From Diprion similis (lineage: Eukaryota > Arthropoda > Insecta > Hymenoptera > Diprionidae), in assembly GCF_021155765.1 (NCBI RefSeq), contig NC_060113.1, positions 2,594,501 to 2,658,500 on the forward strand: 64,000 nucleotides of DNA. The letters are read 5' to 3'. Below are positions 25,175-37,439 of this stretch, piece after piece; position 1 is the stretch's first letter, and each line of letters opens with the position of its first letter. The notes under the pieces are model-generated. The model was not told where the DNA came from and made no database searches. It saw nothing but the letters and a program-made list of their open reading frames with translations. A program made the position numbers and the translations under genes.

Positions 25175-28100
25175 TTGTGCTAAATATAAATTCACTCACT
25201 TAAAGGAACCTCGGTTTTTGGCACGCGATCAGTGCTTGCAAGTTACGTTTGAAGAATCCCCGAAGGATTGGTGACCGCGTGCGAGATCAACGACGGGATC
25301 AACTCTCCTGTGAAATTAAAACGCGATTCTTAATCGAATCGAAATTCGATTATATCCGACACCGACTTCCAGTGGGATTTCAATAGATTATAAACAAGCT
25401 ACCGAATCAAGCGCATCTTCATGGGATGTGAATAAGCCTCTTGGGTCATAAAAAATGTACTTTATGACAAGCAAAGTGTCGTAAACACCCGACCGATTAT
25501 AATAAGCCGTCAAGAGTTTTCATGGAGAATTTCAACTATGCTTCCGTATGCACGTGTAGCTGTATATATAAACTGTTACTATTATTATCATTATAAACAC
25601 CTCTTATACCTGTCTAGACGTAAGTTCTAACGATATTCAAGACTCGGTATTCCAGCTCCTATACTCCGGACCTCTCAATTTTCACAATCAAGGTAAAATA
25701 TAGATCCCAATCCCAGATCGTTCGTGTTACGAAACGGAATGCTTGGAATTGCCAACGGCGTGGCGTCTTCCAATTGTATCTCGCCTGGAGCCTGACAGTG
25801 AAAAATATCTGTGGGAACTCGCATCACCTCTCCTGATCTTAATTTAATACCGCGTCTCTGGAGGATTGCGTGTAGCCGATCCTGCAGGACCTCGGCATTC
25901 CTGTCTGATGGTCACGTTGCTGTTTAATGATACACTAAACCTACGATTTGGACCTTACGTGATTGGTCAAAGGTCATTTTCATTGTCTAGCATATACCTA
26001 GTGAAATGTTAAGTAAAGCGGCGTGTAAAACTTCCGAGTTATATTTAATTACAAGCTAATCAGCTATTCAACAAATACATTCGTTTTTTAGACGATATTT
26101 CACTTGAAAAAAAAACCCTCAAAATAATACGTCACAAATCTAGACCCCCCTCCCCCCCCCCCCCCCTTGTTTGTCTATTAATCCATGAATCTATGTCTTT
26201 CTAGGATTGTCCATAACGAAACACATTTTTTTTGAACGTGCCTATTTATTGAATGACTCCTTACGATTTTTGATATTTTTACTATCAACTCGCTTTCACT
26301 GCAATTATTATGATTACATCATTAAACATATAGCTTTAATATGCGATATCAGAAATTTCGAACAGTTATATTTGTTTTTAAATTTTGTTTCATCGTATCC
26401 AGCAGATGCTATCTCGCTACATAAGGTGCTAATTAAATTTACTTTGGTATTATAGGTATATTTATAACGGGTGTGCATTTCAACCACAGAAAATCTCCAC
26501 AAAAATATCGAATTCGCGGCAGAATTGTTACACAAGTATTCGTTATTCGTACCTACTCGCTCCCTCGGAACGAGAAACCTGTGTCCCGTAGTTCCTGTCT
26601 GATACCCCATTTCCTGCGTGCAGGGCCGGTCAAAATTTACTGTGAAACCAGGGAGTAAGTGATACACGATGGGCGAGAAAGTCTTCAACTCTTCCATCTC
26701 TCGGTGTGACGAATTTATACCGGAATCATCGGTAAAATAAGAGAATCACGACAGAAATTTGGAATCGGTTACGTGCATGTATAGTAAGGTAAAAAGTGGT
26801 TGCAGCTACTAATTGCGTGGTTGTGAATATAACGCGGAATGACTGAAAAACACTCAGAGAACTTGAGCTGTAAATTGCCAGGCGAGAAACGCTGCGGGTT
26901 CTTGCCGCAGGTCAAGAAATCCCGGTTCGAGATGAAGCCGGTTTTGATTATACATACGTTGTACAATGGCCGTCACGGTTAACCCGCATCAAATGAAGAT
27001 GGGGTTGAAGTTACAAATTTGAAAAGTTCCGAATGGGTCTAATTTCGAATTATTGGGGGAGGGGGGGGGGAAACTCGAAGCAAAGAAATCAAATCAAAAA
27101 CGGAGTTTACTCAACGAGTTAATGTGAAAAATTCTAAAAAACGAAAACCAGAATGACTTTGATTTCTTTACATCGAATTTCCAGCCAGCAATAAACTCCG
27201 AATTTTGTCGTTTTTTAAACATTTAAATTTCGGAAATTCAACCCCATCCTCGAATAAAATTTTCGTTTCTTTAGTCGTTGACGCTATCTTTCTTGCTTCA
27301 ATTTTTTATCCACTTCGACACCTGACTCGCAGCTGCGAACTCCTGATGTCGTCATGGTTTTGGGCACGGTTATTACCCCGTGTTTGAACTCCGTCTGACC
27401 CCCTTCGTGTTTATGTGGCACCGTCATGCGTTCCACCGCCCGTGACGATGAGTTCCGCCAACTCGCACCGCAGCCCAACGCATAAAGACAATACCCGTAA
27501 TATATCCTTTGGGGATAGGCATCTACTTGTGTGATGGCCCAACAACGGTTGGTCCTGCAGGTATACCAACATACAAAATTTTAAATTCCCGCCATTTTGG
27601 TTGGTGCAAGGCATTCAGCGAAGCTTTTCAAAGTTATTCGACATTAATCGGTCGGTTTTAATTTAAGATGCGATTTCGAAAATTCTCGATACGTTCATTG
27701 CGATCTAAATGGATTTACCAAGTCTGGAGGGTAAAAATGAGACTCCGCTTTTGGGTAACTTGTGACTTTGGTCGAATCGAAGAGCCACGAGGGACACGGA
27801 GCAGACCTGTCAAAGCTCGAGAGTAAATTCAGCTCGTTTGATCCCAACGAAGTGCGAAACCGAGCGGAATCTTGATTGAGGCAAATAAAAAGTGAGAGAT
27901 GCCTCCAACCCCTCTGTCTGCGCGTATCAAATATGTTCGCAGACTTACTTGAGAAAAAAAACAGATCCTTTTTGTTATACGATTCAGTCTGTTAAATTGC
28001 TAGGCAGGCCGGCATTTGTGATAAGAACTTATGAAAATGAAATAGAAAATCGGTTTTACACTTTGTACCTCGGATTTTCTGCATTCCTAGAAATTCGTTG

Positions 28101-29906
28101 AGACGAGAAACGGTCAGTAATTGAAAAAAAGGCTTTAAACAGTTCACAAACTAAAAACGAAACGTAGAAACTATCAATTGCGTCTATAATCGAGGTAGAG
28201 ATCTAGGCAGAGGAGTGGAACTAAGGAGACGGGATAAAATACTTGCGAGTGCGCATAATTTATGCAAATTGCATTGCAATCGAGTATTGTCTAGCAGCTA
28301 GTCAGCTCTCATCTGACTCGCCTAACTATGGTATTGTTATTATAGATATATATACACGGCATGCATGCCTACGAGTCAGGGTGGAGACATTGAAAGCGTG
28401 GGCTGACTGACATCCAGCTACGATAAACGTACGTAATGCTAGCTGGCGCCTCGATTCCGCGTCTCACCATAAGGAGTTGATGCCCTCCTTGTTATCCCGC
28501 GTTTTTATTTGGCTATACAAAAGCTACCAGCGTCATTATGTGCTCGACGTCAAGCGGAACCTCGCACTTTGTGCTCTGGTGCTGAAGCGCGTTAATTTTT
28601 TAAGTCTGGGAAAAAAATTATCGTGCCGATATGATTTATGACAATATATAGACTGATTTTATTGACGACGAAAACCGACAAGTACGTCAGGCATCAACCT
28701 GAAGCGATCAAGATTGCTTATTGAATTTATTTAATTTATCGCATGTTTCATCACGTCGAGGATTAAGAAACGGCAAAAAAGTCATGGAATCAAACGGTGA
28801 AATTTCAAAACCAAACTTGACTTGGTGAGATTGAAGACGTAATTGAAAACCGCAAATTAAGGTCGGTGTAGAAATTTTAGTTGTTAATAATAAAGTCTGT
28901 AAAAATCACATTATTGATTGATGTAATTTTTTGTAATCAAAAACAATTTTTTCCCTTTTTTTTTTGTTGGAAAATTAATAAACTCTCATCTGAAAGCGTG
29001 AAGTGGAATAATTTCGAATTTCATTAGAATATTGAATAAAGGGTAATTTTTTTCCCAATCGAAAAAATTAAGGATACAATGATAAACTACAATCGCTGCG
29101 AAGTTATCATATAATACCGGTAAAAAAAAAAGGAAATTTTCGTCGAAATTCATCGATTTGAAATTTTATTTTACGTTGATATGTCACCGAAATACGAATC
29201 CAACCCGACCATTTCAAGTCACAGTTTTTAAAAATTGAATAAACCATTCATTCGTCTCTGGAAACTTGTTGGAGCGATATAAAATAACGAAATAAAAACC
29301 TTGGCAAGATATTGTTCGGGTTGTTTTTATTACGTGACACCGATAGAGTGTAAAGATAAGATACGATGCGTGGCTGCGGTTCTCAAGCTCGATATACCTA
29401 CATTGTTAGCAAGCATTATTGCGTACACTAGGTTTGCACGTAATAATAAGCCTCGTAGAGTATCTGTGTCGGTTTTAAACCGGGACTAATTATTCCCCCG
29501 AGGCTTAACAAAGATTGTATAAAACCATAGTCGTGAGAGGTCGTGTAACGCGTTACTTGAAAGCTCTAATTGTAAGTCAAAGCTTTCCACGATTGTTTCG
29601 AAACCGTAGAAACTTTGTTCCATCTACAGGGTCAACCGATAATTGCAGAGTGTCCAGGCTTGGATTCCCGAAGGCTCTAATTTTCCAGATTAGCTTGTTT
29701 CCATTTAATTTTTCGTCATTTTGCTTCCGCAACCTTTGTAAAACGGGACTTTCTTCCTCTCGCGAACGCGTTTCATCAGAGGCTCACGTCATGTCAGTCA
29801 GAGCCGAACCAGATCTGAGAATGTTCAGGCGTTCTTCTCACCGCAGTACGTGTCTCTGAGAATTGTGTTGCATTGTATTTATATATACCTCTTTCGTTTC
29901 ACGCAG

Positions 29907-30068
29907 GAGTTTTCCTCATGACGTTACTCGACCTCCTTCGACCGCAGGACGTTTCCTGGACCGCGATGCTGCCTCCGTGATGAGATCGTCTCGTGGTTAC
30001 CGATGCTCCGCAGGCTCCCAACCTTTGACGAAAGATCGGCTCTTCGACCGGAATGGGAAGACACTCAG
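29907..30068 (+). other. Possible exon, unidentified
   Basis: 162 bases between a pyrimidine-rich acceptor (TTTCACGCAG) and a donor (CAG then GTCAGAG), open in one frame (phase 2 in and out), GC-richer than its surroundings. The reading SFPHDVTRPPSTAGRF and onward matches nothing I know. It cannot join directly to the exon at 34693, because that phase would meet a stop. It may be an exon of an unseen gene or chance. Confidence 0.2.
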
Positions 30069-32941
30069 GTCAGAGATAGTTGACACTCTCAGTTTTCGGG
30101 ATGTAACTTATTTGAGCGAGAGAAAGTGCGCCAGGTTTCCAAATGCGAGAAGTCATCTCTGGAATTATAAACTCATTTTCATTCTCCCTGTGACTTCTGT
30201 GAGATATTTACGAGGCGGGGTTGAAGTTTGCTATCAAAAAATTCGGAATTAAGCCTTTACGGAACTTTTCAAATTCAGAATTTTAATCCGTACTCAGATT
30301 TACAGAGATTTTTGACGCGATCTAGAGAGAAAGAGGGAAAAAAGTATGGTTAACACACTGTTTGAGTGTCATGATCGAGTGCTTTTACGTAGAAGTAAGC
30401 GAATTTTTGTGCCCGTTGAAATCTTGTCTTCAGATCTCGGCTCAGACGACTTTAAAAAACTTTTGGGAATTCCAAAGACATCGGAAAAGATAGTGAAATG
30501 AAATTTTCCAGAGCAATTTCGAAAATAAAGATTTAAATTTATATAAAACAATTTAATTTGAATGATGCTAAGATCTAATTTTTTAACAGGCGTGTGTTCC
30601 AGAGGATCAAAAAAAAGCGTAATTCTTTACACAACGGACTGCGGTGAAGAGAAGGAAGATTTCGGCCTGAAGATTCAGCAGCGTTCAATATCTCTAGTGA
30701 GTATTTGAGTCACGTTCATACGATACTGTTGCACCGTTTTCGACACAAACCGAGTTGCTCGATTGAAATTAGAAACACAGATGAGGAAACAATATGCCAC
30801 TCATCAGGTAAAAAAGTGAACACCATGGTTGAGTCTGAAGTAAAAATGGTTATACATGATAAGATTATAAAGAAAAAAAAAAAAAAAATGCGAGTTATGT
30901 CGGGTTAAACGTGGATTCCGATGGGCGCGTGCATAACTGACAGTGAAATCGAATTATGCAGGCGTAAAAAAGGAATTCGCGATAAGCCTTCACTGCATGC
31001 ATGCGTAATGGCTCGGCTCAATTTACTCGTGAAGTTGGTGGTGGAGCGTTGGTCTTATCTACCCAGACTTGAGCAGCATTCAGCTGTTCGCGATCTACTG
31101 ACCATGCACTTATGCGAAAATAGAATCTGAGAAGAATAGCGAAGGGCCTTCGCTGGTTCGTTAAGATCCGACGGGCTGCCCTTGCGGTTACCTCGCGATA
31201 TCATCTCTCGGACTCTTCTCCACTCGCAACCTTCGCAAAATTCATTACCATGCAGGTGAAATGCAGAAATTCTTTGCAAAATGTATGCCGCATGTGTCGG
31301 CGATAAGTTGAGCAGAGATCGCTTCAGGGATTCGGGGAATTTCAAAATCGTTTTACTCTTATTTATATAGAAATTTCAACTTGAATATTTTTTACCTTTT
31401 TTAACCTTAATCGAAAAACGTACAGTGATATGGATAGAAAATGAAAATTAGATTTTCTATTATTCTTTTTGATTATCGTCACTATCTCTATTACATTTTC
31501 TTGTATCTATAGCGATAATTTAATGTTGGTGCACCAATAAATCGACAAAAAAAAATTTCATAAATTGAACAGATTGATTTTACGTTACAATCATGCAGAA
31601 ATGTATTAAAAAAAAAAAAAAAAAATCGCACAAAATATTTGCTTTCACCTCAGTTCCTTGTGATTCCAAACAGTTGCTTTAACAATATCCATTCAACTCA
31701 AATTTCCTATTAATTATAATAAACAAAATTTTTCTCATTGAGAGGTGAGGTGAAAACTTATCGAAAAGTCACTTCAGGTCACATATAGACTTCGCGACTC
31801 CAATTTTAGTAGAAGGAAAACAACGTTCGAACACTTTACCGAGGAAAAGAGATTGCAGCACGCAAATGACGCAGCAGTTTTTTAATCCACTAATCGCACA
31901 CCTCCGCACACCAATTACAAGCAGGGAACGATGGTGCTGTGGCAAGTGATCGAGGTGAAGGTACAGTTACGGTAAAAGCAGTAGCTACTTGCTTCTCAAG
32001 AGTAAGACTTCCGCTTCGGAAAGGCCTGCGCAAGGTTCAGGGCTCGGTTTTATTTCTTTTTACTAATTTTTCATTTTTCTTCTTTGGTTTTTTTTCTTTT
32101 GTTCGAGGTACTCAATACACGGCCGTCACACTTCGTGTCCCATGAATCACCCATGCAATTACATCGCACGTTTCTCTCGAGGCTTGAAGTCCGGGGGTGA
32201 ATTTTACTTCTCTCGGCAATTAACTCGCGGGAAAGGGGATGATTTTTTCCTCGCTATATAAACGCGTGCTTTTAATTCTGAACAAGAGGTGAAAATGAAG
32301 AGAATAGAAATGAATAAATAAATAAATGAATAAACATAAAAAATAACCATCGAAACATCGGCAGGCACCGCATAATTAGGGTAACTGTAACAATAATTTT
32401 ATAATTTCCGTCAGGAATATATATTTATACAAATACAAATAATTTCTTCCTTTACTTCGCGAAGAATTTACCGTTAGACGTATTAAGGCACGCTTCGAAT
32501 ATATAATCACGCGCGGTAGTTTACTTTGTTGTGTATTTAGTTACAAGTCTTGTATATTTCAAGTAATTTTTACAAAAAGTTTCAGACAGATCAACGATTC
32601 TTCGTACACGAGAGGTCGGCTTGCTATATATAGGCTAAATCCTGGCTGATCTGTATACCTATATATTCCTTTCGCTTTCTACAGAAAGCAATTTAATCGA
32701 TCGCAAAACTTTAGCCTGTACAAAGAAGAAAATGGCAAGAAAGCGGAGGGTAATTTGAATCTCGTATATATACTGAAACGCAAGGCAACAAGTAGCTTTG
32801 AACTGGCCATGAGCCAGCCCTTGAACTTCCTGTTTTCACACCGTAGCAGGTTCCAAGTTCATAGAGAAAAAAAAGAATCATATCCAATCCGAATTTCGAT
32901 ATCCAAATTACATGAAAATATGACGTTTTTTTTTTTGAAGC

Positions 32942-33220
32942 CACTATAGTGGATCCACCATTACAGATTTTGGCAGTCTGATTCTGGATTCGGTATCGGA
33001 GACCGAAAATACTTCCGCCTAACAATTTCTGCAGATTTTTAGATTTTTTTCGACATATTAGATCGACATTTTGGATTTCGCAATCTGCCTTCAGATTCGT
33101 GATTTTCATGAAAATCAATTGTTTTTTTTCCCCCACCTTATTGAATACGCGGATTTTGAATTTTGCAAACCTGATCTTAGGTTCGTTATTAGCGATAATT
33201 TTCATTCGAATCCATTCATC
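32942..33220 (-). repeat. Degenerate tandem repeat, about three units of 80-100 bases
   Basis: On the minus strand three successive segments share the skeleton CGAATC..AGA.CAGA.TTGC.AAAAT followed by an AATGGCGGATC-like stretch: about 33130-33215, 33047-33115 and 32942-33025. The frame through it is open for 172 codons, but the peptide is low-complexity and shadows the repeat. I treat it as a decayed minisatellite, not a gene. Confidence 0.5.
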
Positions 33221-34692
33221 GATTCTCAAAATGTCATGATTTTTGTTTGATTCTTTGAAATTCTGTTTATTTAAGTAATGAAAAAAGTATATCGAACCGA
33301 TCAGAGTGAAAATCCAGGAAGTTCTAAGTTCGGAAAATCTGCGTCAACGAGATCAAAATCATTAAAATAAAAAAATTGATTCCATACACACACACGCATA
33401 CATTCAGACGTCCGTCTGAAAATAATTAGAGGTGATCTTCGAGACTTGAAAACGTGGAAATCCAGTGTAAACTCAACTTTTAATTTTCTCGGTGACTACA
33501 GTATAAACTTCCTTGTTTCACTGGATACAGAGAAACGGAGGGTTAAAAACATCCCCGAAGAATCTGCGAATATTTCGCACCCGCAGCCGCCTTTATTATG
33601 CATTCAGTCGTCCCTGAAGGCGAGACATTCTTCGCCCACGTCGGCGACACCTTTCGACCCTATAGAAGAATGCCTGCATTGCCTGCAGTTCTTGCAGTTG
33701 CAGTCTCGCGCGTTTTTGCAAATCCCCCTGCGGTCTGCGAGAACCTGGAGGATCCTTGTCGCGAGTGAAGCGATCGGATTTATATGCAAGACTCGCCCGG
33801 TATCGCGGGGTTTTCGATTTCCTGGCCCTTGACCTCTCTCGCGGATTCGCAGCGGGAATACCGATCGCCCGGAACGAGAATAACGCCGTTTATTTTCCCG
33901 TGATTTCATCCCTTTTCCCCCCCTGAACTCGCCTCCAAATCGCTTCTCCGATTCGCTGCACAAGGTAATTGCTTCTTTACAAGACACGCACCTTACATGC
34001 CACGGAATATACGCGTTACTAGATCGTCAAATTGATTATGGTTGCCGGAAAGGGAGAACGAATCCGGGTGACGACGTTGTGCGAGGTAATATAATCGTGC
34101 GAAATTCCGGTTCACTGTTTTTTTCCAATTTCGTTTGGTCGAATTTTGGCCAAATTCCAGATGGTTGAAATTTGTCGGGATTTTTCATCCGTTTTTTGTT
34201 ACTAATTCCACCCCTTTATGCATGGTGGATTTTAGAAATTTGTAAACCTTGCGAGTTAGGACAGTTTTAGAATTTTCACACGTTTGCTAAGTATTATCAT
34301 TTCAAAGAAATTTATCATGCACAGTGGCGGTCTAAACTATTTTGACAAACGTATAAATTGGTTTAGTTACAAACATACATAAAATACAAAAATCAATAAC
34401 GTTTTGTATGTAAAGAAATCCGATGTTCTTCATGCTTAACTGATAAAAATTAACTTTTGTTAGATTGAAAATATAGTTAAACTAAAGAAGAATAAAAACA
34501 AAAGATGACGGATCAAAATGATAATGAATTTCATACTGTCAAAGTAATTTTTAGCGCTACTGTATATTGTATTATTATTCTTCGCAAAGCATAATTGTTT
34601 AAAATCTCCGAGATGATTGTTTAATTTTTCAGATACAGATTAGATCATCGTCAATGTATAGATTAATACAGAATTCATTTTTTTATTTGCAG

Positions 34693-37379
34693 ACCGCCTT
34701 GCACACCGGAAGCAACGCTCAACAGCAACAACTTCTAGAGCCGAGAATGGCGCAGCTAGAAACTTTGGAGGCTAAGGTAAAATTGCGATTTTCAAAGTAT
34801 TTTTCATCCATAACTCGATTTTTTTTCGAGTCCGCATGGCGTTGAAAAAAATATCGAAGATCTTGCAAAGGTGAAAGAAACCTCCACTTCGAATCTAATT
34901 ACACGAAATTTTTTTCACTTTTTACTTTCACACTCAAGTTATACTATATATATACACGAGTTATAGACGAGTCTAAAAAAAGGATCCCAAGACTCGTTTT
35001 CTAGCTTGTGTGTTTCTGGACCATTATAGAGGCCATTCATGAATTATGCAAGGGTCCCAAGGGTGAGGGGGAAAAGGAGTAAAAGTATTTCTTACGTAAT
35101 GTTTTACAAGTCGGAATATGCATAATAGACATTTTCTATTGAGACAAAATGTCCGTACAGCAATGTCTTGGGAAACAAAAAGCGCAGAGAAAATTGAAGA
35201 GCAGTTTCAAAAATTAGAAAAAATTTCTATTCAGACTTTCCACAAACTATCAAATCTATTTTTTCATTTTTAATATACAATTTCATTTATATATTGTTAT
35301 TGTGAAGATTTAAAAATGGCTAAAATCATCGTTACGTAATTAATTAATGGGCCCCAATCAGCACAAATAATACTAGTACCTATAACCAGAGAATTTTTAC
35401 AGCCGATATCGAAGATCACTGCGTTCAAAATTCTTCTACAAACACCAATTAGTTTTACTTCCAATGTTGTAGCAGCTAGAAAAAAACAGTTAAAAAAAAT
35501 TTATATTTCTACTCCATGCCGTGTAAGCTAGACTTCTCTGAACTCTTCGAAACGTGTAACAAAATCATCTTCATCATTATCGTCATCGTCATCCTGCTGC
35601 AGGCATCGAATTTTTATCTCGAAGCCCCCGGGTATTTTTTTTTTTTTTTGTTTTATTTTCACCAACCGGGCAAGCCAAAGGCGGTTGGTTCGGTTCGGCG
35701 CGATGATCGGGGACCGCTGTAAGGCCCTCGGCAGCCGGGCCTGTCCGACCAGTGATTTATATGCAGATGCGTGGACCAAACTCCGATCTTTCGGGCCCAA
35801 CCCAAGGGTCTTGCTCGAGAGCCATTAAAACCGCCCCACGCCCGGAATCGGTCCTGATATCCAATGGCGTAGGATTCGGATCCTGCGGATCTCGAGTTAA
35901 CTGCGCAGAAAGGATTCACGCGATGTCTGCAGAAAAATATCGACAAACTCTTTCACTATTTCGATGAAAATTTCTTATTGTTAGACGATCGTACCTGATA
36001 TTTATTGATCGACGTGCGGAAAGCGTATCGATTTAAGCAACTAAAATATGCACATTCATTCGTGTCGTGTGGCTTGAATAAATAAAGGGAAAAAGAATTT
36101 ATCCACACCGTGAAAGATATTGTTTAAAACTTTTTTTTTTTTTTAAATTTGAAGCTGAACGCTGGAGTGCGAGTTTATGGTTTTTTTTTAAACAGTTGAT
36201 AAGACTTTGAGTGTTTTTTTTTACACCCAAACCGGTTTTTAAAACGCTGTAGCTGTAATTATTTCTACAACTTTTAGTTTCATATACCTACGAGGGTGTA
36301 GATATCGAACTTTTGGGGAAACGAAGAGATAAGATAAATCATGTATTTGAGTTGTACTTAACGCGTTTTATTCAACTTGTGGAAATCAACGCGTCAAAAA
36401 AGGCTTTCTGCTGTAACTCGAGAAGACTGTAATTACTGGATACCGGAACGTGTGACCTGTTTTCAAATACGAGCAATGAGATGATTGATAATTAATTAAC
36501 CTTGACTCTGCATCAGTCAGTCCATTTCACCCTTTCGTGATCTCACGTCATTTAATTTCATTTCATTTCTCTACGTTACGAACAATTTTACGCCTCAGGC
36601 TTTTATCTCTGGTTAAGAGTTTGAAGCAATTTACACTTTTTATGCAGATAATATGCTATGGAAAATTGTTATTACAAATAAACGAAAATTGAAAATTCTT
36701 TATAAAGTTCAAATATGAAAATTATTCGACCTTTTTACACTTTAGACTTCCGTAGGTACCGAATACCTCTGAATTCTACAAATCCGATATTTTTACTGTC
36801 CGTGTTCTACATTTGGTTTGATATCTTTTCCTTCGCCGTTTCCGTGAGAAAAATACTTGCGCAGAATAATTTTGACCAAAGGTGTGATAAAAAAAATTAG
36901 TAAAATTCTTTTCCACTCGTACAAAGAGAGTTAAATTCGTCTCGCACCGGACTGTCGTACGCCCTTGGTTCTTGGAACGTAGACAGATCTGCCCTGGGAG
37001 ATTGTGAGTCCGCTGCAGGAGTCAGTGACCTGGCAGTCTGGACATACGGTGCGCGGTTCCAACCGGAGGGAATGTTTTTTCAACACCGTTCTTTTCTGGC
37101 TTTCCAAAAGTGGAATACGCCACCGAGTACCGGGGAAAAAATTCTCCCGCCAAACAAGGAGCAACCTCGCTAAAAACGCTCGATTCATCCCGCAGGCGAA
37201 TCCTTTGGGACCGCTGTGTAATTCGCGTCCTGATAATCTCGTGGAAAATTCGTCCCATTCCCTTGAAATACGCGCTTGATTTCAAACATCCATCCGATGG
37301 GTCAAGGATGTATATGGGGCATTCCACGCCACTTCGACCTGGCGCACGATTTTATCTATGATTGTTATCACTTCGAAAG

Positions 37380-37439
<60 letters not shown>

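Larger units (their letters stand above)
25175..34692. other. Gene-poor region between P450 array and the PDZ gene
   Basis: About 9.5 kb with no gene I can defend. It contains a C-tract near 26145-26166, a G-tract near 27056-27070, an A-tract near 31608, a degenerate tandem repeat at about 32942-33220 and one exon-like stretch at 29907-30068. Undetected 5' exons of the plus-strand PDZ gene may lie here. Confidence 0.45.

Noticed and set aside
26145..26166. C-tract, with similar G-tracts at 27056 and 42171, as a regulatory element
   Set aside because: Simple homopolymers with no supporting context; the 42171 one lies inside the possible MITE.
32711..33229. 172-codon minus-strand open frame
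   Set aside because: It follows the degenerate tandem repeat and yields a low-complexity peptide without domain features.
36931..37361. Overlapping open frames on both strands, GC-richer than the surroundings
   Set aside because: Several frames are open at once and none gives a recognisable protein; I mention it only as a possible decayed retrocopy beside the T-tract.
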